This document shows positions 38,252 to 47,524 of a stretch of DNA of 64,000 nt, in pieces. The notes under the pieces were generated by a model that saw only the letters and a program-made list of their open reading frames with translations, was not told where the DNA came from and did no database searches. The DNA is from a virus. A program made the translations under genes and the position numbers. The stretch covers positions 62,001 to 126,000 of IMG/VR virus record IMGVR_UViG_3300032070_000613. One strand, given 5' to 3'. Positions within the stretch are counted from its first letter, which is position 1; each line of letters begins with the position of its first letter.

Positions 38252-39462
38252 TACGGAAACAGGTATCCGGACTTACAGTCATTGTACCTGTACTCTCTTT
38301 GGAGGGGAGTCCTCTAATGCCGTGCACTCCAGTTAAAGCACGGCACCTTTTAGAAAAAAGGAGAGCCCATGTCGTAAAACTAAATCCTTTTATTATTAGA
38401 TTGAATTTCAAGTGTGAAAGCATAGTTCAGGAAATCAGTTTCGGAATGGATGCCGGATACAAAAATATTGGATATTCAGCGATTACAGATACAAAAGAAA
38501 TTTTATCAGGTGAAATAGCTCTGGATAATAAAACTAAAAGCAGAATGAACGAAAGAAAAATGTATAGAAGAAATAGAAGGTATCGTCTGAGGTATAGAAA
38601 ACCAAGATTCGATAATAGGGTAAAACCCGAGGGATGGCTCCCTCCCTCTATAAAGAGAAAATTTGATACCCATATAAATTTCATAAAAGGGCTCAAAAAA
38701 ATGTTACCTATCAAAAAGGTCACAGTTGAGATAGGAAATTTTGATATTCAAAAGATAGAGAATCCCGATATCTCTGGAGTCCAGTATCAGCAGGGTGATT
38801 TATACGGGTATTATAATTTGAAACTCTATCTTTTGGAGAGGGAAAAAGGAAAGTGTCAACTCTGCGGGAAAAAATTCACTAAAGAAAATAAACCCCACAT
38901 GCACCATATAAAACAAAGGAGTGAGGGTGGTACTAGTAGAGCTGAGGGTATCGCTCTTATACATAAAAGTTGTCATGAAGATTTGCATAAGAAAAAATTA
39001 TTTCATAAATTGAAACCAGCTAAAGCTTATAAAGCAGAAACTTTTATGTCTATAGTTGGAGGGATGTTCAAGAAATTTTTAGATTGTGATGTTACTTACG
39101 GATATGAGACGTGTGCTAAAAGAAAAGAGTTAGGTTTAGAGAAATCTCATGTGAATGATGCCTTTGTTATAGCCGGAGGGACTATTCAAACTAGATGCCT
39201 ACCTAGTATGATAGAGCAAAAGAGAATTAATAACAGGACTCTGCAGACGAATAGAAAAGGTTTTTCTTCTTCTATTAGGAAACAGAGGCATAAAATACAA
39301 AATAGAGATTTTATTTGGATTAGTGGTAAAAAATATTTGAGTGGAGGCGTGGCTAGTAGAGGGACTCAGGTATATTATTTTGATGGGAGTGAGAAGAAAC
39401 TCATCCCTTCTAAAAAGATTGAAAAAATTTATAATACTGATAATTTGATTTGGCTAGATTAA
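38104..39462 (+). CDS. iscB: IscB-like RNA-guided HNH/RuvC nuclease, copy 1
   Basis: The open frame starts at 38104 but its first part overlaps the RNA scaffold. IscB homology (VPVLSLEGSPLMPC, the PLMP motif) begins near residue 60, so translation more likely starts at GTG 38245 or at ATG 38317, which has GGAG seven bases upstream, conserved in copy 2. Motifs (numbered from 38104): RuvC-I FGMDAGYKNIGYSAI (D116), Arg-rich bridge helix 155-168, RuvC-II VEIGNFD (E209) followed by SGVQYQQGDLYG, HNH with CQLC (251-254), HMHH (265-268) and CH (290-291), RuvC-III HVNDAF (H349, D352), and a C-terminal domain. The Asn usual in the HNH loop appears replaced (EGIAL). Predicted to cut DNA guided by the adjacent RNA. 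From 38317 it has 381 residues, a normal size. Confidence 0.85.
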   Translation: MNMQTLQPKFKNVPTDASLVRSSTTLPLNRNESASVVEKVLSCNNPEVNLRKQVSGLTVIVPVLSLEGSPLMPCTPVKARHLLEKRRAHVVKLNPFIIRLNFKCESIVQEISFGMDAGYKNIGYSAITDTKEILSGEIALDNKTKSRMNERKMYRRNRRYRLRYRKPRFDNRVKPEGWLPPSIKRKFDTHINFIKGLKKMLPIKKVTVEIGNFDIQKIENPDISGVQYQQGDLYGYYNLKLYLLEREKGKCQLCGKKFTKENKPHMHHIKQRSEGGTSRAEGIALIHKSCHEDLHKKKLFHKLKPAKAYKAETFMSIVGGMFKKFLDCDVTYGYETCAKRKELGLEKSHVNDAFVIAGGTIQTRCLPSMIEQKRINNRTLQTNRKGFSSSIRKQRHKIQNRDFIWISGKKYLSGGVASRGTQVYYFDGSEKKLIPSKKIEKIYNTDNLIWLD

Positions 39463-39476
39463 ATGTCGTTATAGAG
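39461..39476 (+). repeat. right-end sequence of IscB copy 1
   Basis: AAATGTCGTTATAGAG follows the iscB stop. Its reverse complement matches 38047-38062 at 14 of 16 positions; it also resembles the hairpin right arm AAATGACGTTGTGGGAG (38065-38081) in direct orientation. Probably marks the element's right end. Confidence 0.45.
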
Positions 39477-39487
39477 TTAAAAACAAT

Positions 39488-42148
39488 ATGTACCGTTTTC
39501 CTATAACAATTGATAAAACCAAAGTCCAGAGCGTCAATAACAGCACGAGCTTTATTGACGTATCAGGCAAAGTTTGGACTGCCGCTGGTAACGCCAAGCT
39601 GAGTACCGGAGACTATGAATTTGCTCCAGCTTCTGGTGTATTTGATGGCAATGGTGATTACATATCTACGCCAAGTCACACCGACTTTAACATGACGGTT
39701 TCTGATTGTACGATAGATTTTTGGTTTAAAGCAAACTCATTTACTAATGGTTATCCTTTTTATACTACATCGGATACGCCAAACCCTACTTATGATAATA
39801 ATACCATGATATACCCATATAGTGATGGGCGTATTGGTATAGGTAAGCAAGGGTTAAATGAGATTGCATCTGCTGCAGGTACAATAACTACAGGAGTATG
39901 GACCCACGTAGCTGTAACAAGAACACAGGCTACAGGAGTTACTAAGATATATGTTAATGGCGTAGAGAAGGCAAGCAATACTACCGCTGTTTGGTCAAAT
40001 TCATCCAAATCTACTTATATTGGCGGTATGCCAACTGTCCGATTTTTTAATGGCATGATTGATGAGTTTAGAATCTCGAAGGACATCGTTCGTTGGACTT
40101 CCGATTTTTCCGTTCCTACAGCCAGGCACACTTTAGATTCATATACAAAAGTTTTACTTCATTTTGGCGATGATATTACTAACTTTCCGTTTTTATTCAA
40201 TGAAGGATGTAGCAGTATTCCTTCCGGATTCTGGTCGCACGTCGTCGATACTGTTTCAGGTTTAGATATTCGATTTTTCGATACAGACGGAGTAGCTGAA
40301 TTAAAGAGAGAGATCGTTCTATATAATTCTGGAACGAGTAAGGTTGAAGTATGGGTACAAATCCCATCACTGGGTACCGCTTCCAACAAAATTATTTACT
40401 GCCAGTATGGGGGTGCTACTAGAGCTAGTGACTATGATTTATGGAACGTTTTCACGCCCAAAGGAATTTATCACCTACAGAGTTTATCTGATTCTTCCAC
40501 GCAGAGTGTTAACCTGACCAATGTGGGCGCTTCTTCTACTACAGGAAAGATAGAAAATGGGTATAATTTTGATGGAAGCCACTATGTTTATAGGACGGAT
40601 ACAGATGATAAACAAGATATAACAGGCTCATTTACCATGAGTGTTTGGGTAAATCCTACTAGTTTACCTAGTATAGTAGGAACTATCATAGCTAAAAGAC
40701 TAAATGGTAGCGGAACACATAATTATATATTTGATGTTACATCCACTGGAAATGTAATTATCTATAACAACGGCCTTACTCCAGGATCTTTGACATCAAC
40801 GACAACCATATCAACTGGAATTTGGTCTTATGTAGCTGCTGTTTACAATGGCTCTACAGTAAAATTGTATATCAACGGAATTGAACGAGGGTCTCAATCT
40901 GTAACAGGAGCTCCTGTAGCCGATTCTGGACCCTTTGGGATAGGGGCAGATTATCCAGGCTCGTGGACAGATTTCTTTTCTGGAAAAATAGACGAAGCAC
41001 GAGTTTTTGCATCCGCTTTTTCGGCTGATTGGATAAAAACGGAATATAACAATCAGAATGATCCCTCTACTTTTTCATTATGTAGTGCAGAAGAAGATGT
41101 TACAAGAGTATACAAATTTCCTATAACAATTGATAAGACTAAGGTCCAAGGTACAAATACAAATTTCGTGTATTTGTTTTCTGAACTCTGCTCATCTATC
41201 CCTGCCGGTTTCTGGGCCCATGTAAAAGATTCAGGAGGATTAGACATAATATTTTTTGATACAGACGGTGTGACTGAGTTAAAAAGGGAAATAGTCCTGT
41301 ATTCTACCGGCACGAATAAGGTCGAGGCATGGGTACAAATCCTATCACTGGGTACCGCTTCCAACAAAATTATTTACTGTCAGTATGGGGGCGCTACCAG
41401 AGCCAATGATTCTACTCTATGGTCAGATGCCGAAGTAGTCAGTACATTCCACTATCAGGGAAATGCTAATGATTCTGGAGATAGCAACAACGGGACAGTA
41501 ACAGGAGCTGTACAAAATGACGGTAAAATACAGAAATGTTATAGTTTCGATGGTACAGGTAATAAAATCGCATCCGCTCATAATGCAAATCTAATACCAG
41601 CGAATATTTCACTATCTGCCTGGGTATATTGTAGGAGTTTTGTTGGAGCTACCGGTGGATATATGTGTGTCGTTAATAAAGGGCATGATGATGGTCTACA
41701 TGGGTATGATTTTGAAGTAAAAGAAAATGGAACTAAATTTAATGTAGCTTGGTATATGGCACATAATGGAGACTACTCCACTCCACTTTCTTCTACTAAT
41801 ACCTACGACAAAAATGCGTGGTACCATCTCGCTGTAACTTTTGACGGAACAGATGAAAAGATTTTTGTTAATGGAACATCGGACGGCACTAGAACAGATG
41901 CTTTATCATCTACACAGAATACGGGGAATTTCACTGTAGGTCGATTTGCAACTGATGGCGTGGGTCTCAACAGATATTTTGATGGACTCATAGAAGAAGT
42001 AAGAGCCTATAATGTGGCTAAAACTACTGATTGGTTTAAAACAGAGTATAACAATCAAAACGATCCCGCCACATTTTCATCCTGTGGCGCAGAATCATCT
42101 GTCATAGGAGAAGAAATTTTTACCGTATGGATACCAGGAATAATTTAA
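39488..42148 (+). CDS. LamG/DUF2341 fibre protein with nested domain
   Basis: An 886-residue protein. It begins like its paralogues with MYRFPITIDKTKVQ, but after 15 residues a complete LamG-type domain (about 16-225, VWTHVAVTRTQATGVTKIYV) interrupts the DUF2341 domain, which resumes at FNEGCSSIPSGFWSHVVD. A second LamG (about 330-530), a second full DUF2341 (from YKFPITIDKTKVQGTNTNFV near 541) and a third LamG (about 650-865) follow. Two DUF2341 stretches are almost identical in DNA (around 40361 and 41336). It is probably a carbohydrate-binding appendage; it lacks PKD domains. Confidence 0.65.
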   Translation: MYRFPITIDKTKVQSVNNSTSFIDVSGKVWTAAGNAKLSTGDYEFAPASGVFDGNGDYISTPSHTDFNMTVSDCTIDFWFKANSFTNGYPFYTTSDTPNPTYDNNTMIYPYSDGRIGIGKQGLNEIASAAGTITTGVWTHVAVTRTQATGVTKIYVNGVEKASNTTAVWSNSSKSTYIGGMPTVRFFNGMIDEFRISKDIVRWTSDFSVPTARHTLDSYTKVLLHFGDDITNFPFLFNEGCSSIPSGFWSHVVDTVSGLDIRFFDTDGVAELKREIVLYNSGTSKVEVWVQIPSLGTASNKIIYCQYGGATRASDYDLWNVFTPKGIYHLQSLSDSSTQSVNLTNVGASSTTGKIENGYNFDGSHYVYRTDTDDKQDITGSFTMSVWVNPTSLPSIVGTIIAKRLNGSGTHNYIFDVTSTGNVIIYNNGLTPGSLTSTTTISTGIWSYVAAVYNGSTVKLYINGIERGSQSVTGAPVADSGPFGIGADYPGSWTDFFSGKIDEARVFASAFSADWIKTEYNNQNDPSTFSLCSAEEDVTRVYKFPITIDKTKVQGTNTNFVYLFSELCSSIPAGFWAHVKDSGGLDIIFFDTDGVTELKREIVLYSTGTNKVEAWVQILSLGTASNKIIYCQYGGATRANDSTLWSDAEVVSTFHYQGNANDSGDSNNGTVTGAVQNDGKIQKCYSFDGTGNKIASAHNANLIPANISLSAWVYCRSFVGATGGYMCVVNKGHDDGLHGYDFEVKENGTKFNVAWYMAHNGDYSTPLSSTNTYDKNAWYHLAVTFDGTDEKIFVNGTSDGTRTDALSSTQNTGNFTVGRFATDGVGLNRYFDGLIEEVRAYNVAKTTDWFKTEYNNQNDPATFSSCGAESSVIGEEIFTVWIPGII
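40361..41405 (+). repeat. duplicated DUF2341 segment
   Basis: About 69 bases starting near 40361 (CAAATCCCATCACTGGGTAC) recur near 41336 with only a few changes, inside the same gene. Related but more diverged copies occur in the genes at 22884 and 33547. The copies are likely sites for homologous recombination among fibre genes. Confidence 0.5.
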
Positions 42149-42171
42149 TAAAATATGGATCGTGAAAAATA

Positions 42172-45100
42172 ATGGATATAAACGTTTTAAATAAAATCAA
42201 TAATAAAAAATTCAAGAGCGGTATCGAATATCAAAAGCAGCTCCTGCAGATCACACGCTCTATTCAGGATATGCTGCTGCAAGGCCTCCCCAGCAACTAC
42301 TCCAAAGATCATAATACAAACCTGGCTGAATTTTTCAGAGCAGTATCTAAAGAATTCGCCCGACTCCAAACATCATCCTCCGACGTAAATGAAGACAAAT
42401 ATAATGATGAAACACGTGTAGAATATCTATATCAGATCCTGGGAGACTCGCTCTTCCTGGGAGAAAAAGCAATCAATGAAAACCTCAACGACGCAGCCTA
42501 TAGAGATTTCCTGCTCAAAGTAAGAAACGCCTACTATGAAGGCAGCCGCAAACAAAACCTGGAAGACGCCGTCTCAGATATCATAGGCCTCCCCGTCACT
42601 ATAAAAGAACTCTATCTGGACCTGAGAAAAAAGAACTCTTTCTATGGCCTCAAAGATACACACAAAATGTTCTTCGATATCCTCATGGATGACGTCACCG
42701 CCGCCTCATCCATAGGCCTCATACTCGAAGATATAAAATTTTTCATAGACCTCATAAAACCCGCCCACACTATCTACGACACCCGCCTGATATGGACAGA
42801 CACCCTCACTAACAGAGACGGTGAATGTAAACCGTCCTATATAAAAGAGGACATGGACTATGTAATATACGGCACGTCCCGTATCTACCAAGTCACCTAC
42901 CTCGCTAGCAAAATTTATAAATTCTCGGGCACAGACCCAGCAGAAACCTGGGTAGAAGGCACTATCCAGACCATAGACCTGAATAAAGGAATATTCTATC
43001 TAACCGACAATAGAATACTCGTCTATAACGCTGACACCCTCCTCTATTTGAGAGACGGTACCGGAGACCACGAAATACTCCCTGAGGCATTCTCTGTAGG
43101 AGACGTGATCAAATACTATGCCACTAAAGATGCCGCGGCCAGCTCTGAGATCATAGACAGCACCTGGGGATACACGGGAATAATAGATGATTTTTATCTA
43201 TCAGAAAATTTGATCACACTAACGGATGGATCAGGAATAATTTTCAATAACGATACTCTGGCCTATACGAGAGACTATAACGGAGAATATCGTATAGAGG
43301 TAGAGGATCTGACCTCAAATCGTGAGATAGCGTATAAAGCTGAAAGAAATACTCAATCCTATAAGTTCTATAGGAAACCAGCAGCAGTACAGAGTAATTT
43401 TTTCAAACAATTCGATAGCGCCGTCATAGAAAAGCCCTCTTTTCAAGACTACGTAGAAAAAAATAAAGAGATACCCCCAGGGACTCATGAAGGATATGAC
43501 GTCTATGTAATAGACGGCGTAGCGACAATAAAAAATATCTCTACGATGTTTTATAAGAGGGATGACTCCAAAAGTAATAAAGAAATTGAGATCAACAAAT
43601 ACACACTCTATATAGACAATGAGCTCCAGAAACAATTCGAGATGGATGACGCCCCGAGGACGCTGACTCAGGATGAAGCTAAAAATGTTTTTATTACCGC
43701 CTACGGATATACTGGGCTGCAGGAGCCCGACGTCAATTATAGAATAGACATAACAACGACCGGGGAGCTGATCCAGGACGGTCCCTCATCTACAGTGCAG
43801 ACTATAGGCGATCATACTGAGATGTGCGATCGAAAAGCTGCCTGTCAGCTGGTACCCCTGTATGAGGATACCCGTAAATATTTCACATGGCCTGATCTGC
43901 AGCTGACCTCCGGATTTTTTGATATAACATTTGGATTTACTGGCGGCGTGGGTATAGAGGACACCATAGACGATACCCTACCTATCACAGAAGATGTCGT
44001 GGATGAAGATGTAGACACGATAGAAGACATCGTGGAATACGGTATGGGCTCGGGTGATGACGCATATGATGTACCGGGAGCCTATTATACTTTTACGGGT
44101 ATCAGTGAGCTATCCTCGAGTACTATATATTTCGGACCGAATCCTTTAAACGTACCCACATGGCATTATATATCCTCTGATCCTAATTTATACCAGATGC
44201 CCTACCTGCCTATGCTGGGGGCTGACGGACTCCCTGCAGAGGCCAGCGATGTGACAGTGTATGTCAGCGGTAAAAAGGTAGATGATGCTATATCCTCTAT
44301 CGATCCCTGGAATGGTATAGTCTCTCTGAATTTTATACCGCCCTACGATACTAAACTCAGGATTGATTATTACTATTCCAAGAGATATCCGGATCCAGTT
44401 TATTATCTGAAACAGGTGATTTCTAAAACAATCCAGGCCGCGCCAAATAATATAGCAGGCATTTTTAACGTGATCAATCCAGGCGGTCTGGTATCACACC
44501 TCACGTGGCCTTTTGCAGTGACGGATCCGGCACTCTACGGAGATGACCAGGACTATCAGATGAACAAGTTCCCGATGCTGAATAATAAAGGGGAACTCGT
44601 CACAAAAGAAGAAATATCGGTTTTCGTGGGATCCGCTATAGTATCCGGCACAATAAAAGTCACCGAAACCGACGAAACCGGCAGCACTCTGAAAAATATG
44701 AGTGGTGAGGACTGGACTCCCGTGGCAGATGGTGACGTGATCATCATACAGGCAGAGAACTATCTGGATAATACGCTGATCTATGTAATCGAAAGCGTAG
44801 ATGCTGTAAACGACACTCTCCGCCTGCCGAATTCTCTACCAGTGCTGGACGCCAGCTATCCCTATACTATTATACGTTTCATAGAGGTACCGGACGCCGT
44901 GGACGACGTCCGTCCTCTGCTGGGACACGTGCGACTGAATTTCATACCCCCAGTGAATAGCTATATACGGGTCAATTATTATTATACTCCGTATGAGAGA
45001 GATTATCTCATGATGCCTGATGCTCCTGTCACGGGTCTCACTCCTGGAGTGGACTATGGAGCTAGTAGCTATACGCCTGATACGTTCTATGGATCGAAAA

Positions 45101-47145
45101 ACAACTATACCATGTCTGTGGATGCCTCCCCTGACCTGATGGACGTGCCCTATTGGAGTTTTGATGAGTTGCTGAAAGTGGGATATCGATACAGGGCTTT
45201 TGATCTAGCGCACTCCGCGGCACTGGACTCCGAGCAGCTCCGACTGGATGATTATGTGGCTCATAAAAACAGGGCGTCTTTTAATAACAGGCCTGGTCTG
45301 TTAGACAGATATGATTTGATGTTCAGCCCGGAATTTTTGACGGATAAAGATAAAAATGTCATCCTGAATGATAAATATCTGCAGAAGGACCTGCCCGCGG
45401 TCACGGTCCTCAATCCCGGCACGCCTGTATTTGAGAAAAGCTTTACTGATGATGCGCATCACACGAATGCTCTCTATCCCGTATCAGAGGATACCTATGA
45501 TCCTGATTTGATGGATGGAAAAGATTTGAGAGCCAGTTTTACTATTATAGATCCGGATGATTCAGGGATCATCGATTATAATCCTGTCTGTCAGATTTTA
45601 GACAATCGTCAGATAAATCTTTATTCTGATTTCAAACAGGTAGAGTACCCTAACGGAGGTTTTGACGCGCCACTGTCCACGATAGATGAGGGTGGTACCT
45701 CGATACCTTTCAAAACTACTTTCATTGATCAATACTACCCCAACCGAGAACTCCGTCTCACGGATTATATGGACTATATCAATCAGGTGCCTACTGAGTA
45801 TCGTTTTGGTAGCCTGAGAGTTTTGAATGGATCTACTATTGTTAAAAATGTAATAAGTGAGACCGGACTAAAAACTTTCAAAGCTCTGAATGTCGGGGAT
45901 ATGGTCACGGTAAAAGGTATACCTTATGAAGAAGAGACAGGATATACCGGCTATGTAGGATATTCGAAAGCTCAAGATTTACTAGGATACGTGATGGAGT
46001 ATAGTCTTGGATATGGTGAGACAGGACTAGGAGAGACTGGTTTCAATGTAAGAAGATATAAAGATCTGGACCACACTCTGGTAGATATAATCGATTTTGA
46101 GACCGCTCAGATCAGTCCGGTTTTTAAAGGACCGGGTGGTACGTATGATTATGAGCTGACCCGCAGCAAGACATATGCTGTTGATGTATCCCTTTTTGGT
46201 GGATATGGTGAGACTGCGCCTGAGTTTATGGTAGGTAATCTCAACAGGACTCTGGTCCTCAATGGGCTGCTCGGTTACACATACAGTCTACCAGACGCTA
46301 TCCTGCAGCATTTGCCGGGATATGGGGATACGGGTACTAATTTTGAGTTGCATTTTCCGGATCCTGATCCAGATCCCTATCCCGCGAATCCGGATAATCC
46401 ATGGATACCAAATCCTACGGGTATATCCTATTTCGATATGGGATATCAAATAGAGTACAGATTCACGGGGAGCATCACTGGTGGGTATACTGGGGTCTAC
46501 TCAGTGCGGTCTAATCGTATCAATGCCACTACAGGCCTCGTGCGGACGTCTCAAATCATCGATGAAGAAGGTAATAGCTACGGATATACCGGGCTGCTAT
46601 CAGGGTTTACAGGGCCTTCTGGAGCGTTAGATCTGGGGATCACAGGGCCGGTGGGGGATGTCAATCCTCGTGTGTATAAACTCAGTGACTCGTATGTGAT
46701 ACCGTCTGGGGATACGGGAATTTTTATATCTTACAGTGAATCTGAGTATCGGGTGCAGTGGAGGAACTGGGACCAGGACATGATAATAGTCGGGCTCGGG
46801 ACTACGGGTAGTGTGATGATTGAGGATCCTGTGAACCTCATGGATGATATAGGTGATGGTATCAAGCGTAGTTTCTGGAGTGTGTCTGGGGCTGTGTTGA
46901 GAGAGATGCGTTTCCAGGGGACTGTGATAGAGACTGCCGAGAAAATTTATGATAGTGTGCTGGCGTCGTCTTACTCGAACGGTCTGATCTTGTTGACTCA
47001 GGATCAGGTGGATTTGATAAATGCTGGGCATCCTCCGGCTCATTTGAATGATGTCAGCTATCAGCTCAATAGGAGGATCATACGGGAGTTGCTGCATGAC
47101 GGGTCGATAAAGGTGACTGAGGTGCAGGAATTCATACCATTGTGA
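42172..47145 (+). CDS. large tail/baseplate protein with scattered GxTG motifs
   Basis: A 1,657-residue protein. The helical N-terminus (about 1-200, LLQGLPSNYSKDHNTNLAEF) resembles baseplate or tail-spike attachment regions. The rest is beta-rich with several related modules, each ending in a YYY motif (LRIDYYYSKRYPDP, IRVNYYYTPYERD). Collagen-like G-x-T-G fragments (GYTG, GETG, GITG) are scattered through the second half. No catalytic motif was recognised. Codon use returns to the GC-richer style of the tail core, so this is probably a conserved phage gene bordering the accessory island. Confidence 0.6.
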   Translation: MDINVLNKINNKKFKSGIEYQKQLLQITRSIQDMLLQGLPSNYSKDHNTNLAEFFRAVSKEFARLQTSSSDVNEDKYNDETRVEYLYQILGDSLFLGEKAINENLNDAAYRDFLLKVRNAYYEGSRKQNLEDAVSDIIGLPVTIKELYLDLRKKNSFYGLKDTHKMFFDILMDDVTAASSIGLILEDIKFFIDLIKPAHTIYDTRLIWTDTLTNRDGECKPSYIKEDMDYVIYGTSRIYQVTYLASKIYKFSGTDPAETWVEGTIQTIDLNKGIFYLTDNRILVYNADTLLYLRDGTGDHEILPEAFSVGDVIKYYATKDAAASSEIIDSTWGYTGIIDDFYLSENLITLTDGSGIIFNNDTLAYTRDYNGEYRIEVEDLTSNREIAYKAERNTQSYKFYRKPAAVQSNFFKQFDSAVIEKPSFQDYVEKNKEIPPGTHEGYDVYVIDGVATIKNISTMFYKRDDSKSNKEIEINKYTLYIDNELQKQFEMDDAPRTLTQDEAKNVFITAYGYTGLQEPDVNYRIDITTTGELIQDGPSSTVQTIGDHTEMCDRKAACQLVPLYEDTRKYFTWPDLQLTSGFFDITFGFTGGVGIEDTIDDTLPITEDVVDEDVDTIEDIVEYGMGSGDDAYDVPGAYYTFTGISELSSSTIYFGPNPLNVPTWHYISSDPNLYQMPYLPMLGADGLPAEASDVTVYVSGKKVDDAISSIDPWNGIVSLNFIPPYDTKLRIDYYYSKRYPDPVYYLKQVISKTIQAAPNNIAGIFNVINPGGLVSHLTWPFAVTDPALYGDDQDYQMNKFPMLNNKGELVTKEEISVFVGSAIVSGTIKVTETDETGSTLKNMSGEDWTPVADGDVIIIQAENYLDNTLIYVIESVDAVNDTLRLPNSLPVLDASYPYTIIRFIEVPDAVDDVRPLLGHVRLNFIPPVNSYIRVNYYYTPYERDYLMMPDAPVTGLTPGVDYGASSYTPDTFYGSKNNYTMSVDASPDLMDVPYWSFDELLKVGYRYRAFDLAHSAALDSEQLRLDDYVAHKNRASFNNRPGLLDRYDLMFSPEFLTDKDKNVILNDKYLQKDLPAVTVLNPGTPVFEKSFTDDAHHTNALYPVSEDTYDPDLMDGKDLRASFTIIDPDDSGIIDYNPVCQILDNRQINLYSDFKQVEYPNGGFDAPLSTIDEGGTSIPFKTTFIDQYYPNRELRLTDYMDYINQVPTEYRFGSLRVLNGSTIVKNVISETGLKTFKALNVGDMVTVKGIPYEEETGYTGYVGYSKAQDLLGYVMEYSLGYGETGLGETGFNVRRYKDLDHTLVDIIDFETAQISPVFKGPGGTYDYELTRSKTYAVDVSLFGGYGETAPEFMVGNLNRTLVLNGLLGYTYSLPDAILQHLPGYGDTGTNFELHFPDPDPDPYPANPDNPWIPNPTGISYFDMGYQIEYRFTGSITGGYTGVYSVRSNRINATTGLVRTSQIIDEEGNSYGYTGLLSGFTGPSGALDLGITGPVGDVNPRVYKLSDSYVIPSGDTGIFISYSESEYRVQWRNWDQDMIIVGLGTTGSVMIEDPVNLMDDIGDGIKRSFWSVSGAVLREMRFQGTVIETAEKIYDSVLASSYSNGLILLTQDQVDLINAGHPPAHLNDVSYQLNRRIIRELLHDGSIKVTEVQEFIPL

Positions 47146-47158
47146 GAAGGATATTTTT

Positions 47159-47524
47159 ATGATACAGGTTTCTGAAAAGATAAAGAAAATGGCCATGAAA
47201 ATAGTTTCGGGTTGGTTGGATGTTGAGGCTAATACTGATATGGCATGGGTGGAATATGTAAAAGGGGATCCTAAAGGAATGAAGACACAGATATGCAAAA
47301 GCTGCAGAGAGGGCAAGCACATGTCGTACGGGAGTCATCATTTACCTACAAATTTTAAAGTAGAGTTGCAAAAAGTAAAAAATAATCCAGAAGATTTAGA
47401 AGAATATATTTATGATGTCGGGAGATATAGCTGTAAAAATGTAGGCATGCTAGATGGAAAACAAGTACAATGTATGTGCAGTGCATCGTCATTAGCTGAA
47501 GGGACACTAACTTTACCATTTTAA
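47159..47524 (+). CDS. small Cys-rich protein, unknown function
   Basis: A 121-residue protein with a GAGAAGGA ribosome site. Seven Cys residues include a CKSC pair, then CK, then CMC, with nearby His (SHH); this could bind zinc, but the spacing fits no finger that I recognise. It sits between large tail genes and is followed by a 98-base A/T-rich gap that may hold a promoter. The function is unknown. Confidence 0.55.
   Translation: MIQVSEKIKKMAMKIVSGWLDVEANTDMAWVEYVKGDPKGMKTQICKSCREGKHMSYGSHHLPTNFKVELQKVKNNPEDLEEYIYDVGRYSCKNVGMLDGKQVQCMCSASSLAEGTLTLPF

Larger units (their letters stand above)
38047..39476 (+). mobile_element. IscB (OMEGA-type) element, copy 1
   Basis: A self-contained unit between the collagen-like fibre gene and the 39488 gene. 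It has a left-boundary hairpin, an omega RNA-like scaffold, an iscB-type nuclease gene and a short right-end sequence. The right end AAATGTCGTTATAGAG (39461-39476) is an imperfect inverted match (14 of 16) to CTCTATAATGTCATTT (38047-38062), and also resembles the right arm of the left hairpin in direct orientation. No TnpA-like transposase lies beside it. IscB belongs to the IS200/IS605 superfamily, and IscB loci lacking tnpA are known. The exact boundaries are inferred. Confidence 0.65.

Noticed and set aside
22884-42148. Diversity-generating retroelement acting on fibre genes
   Set aside because: No reverse transcriptase and no template/variable repeat pair with adenine-specific changes were seen.
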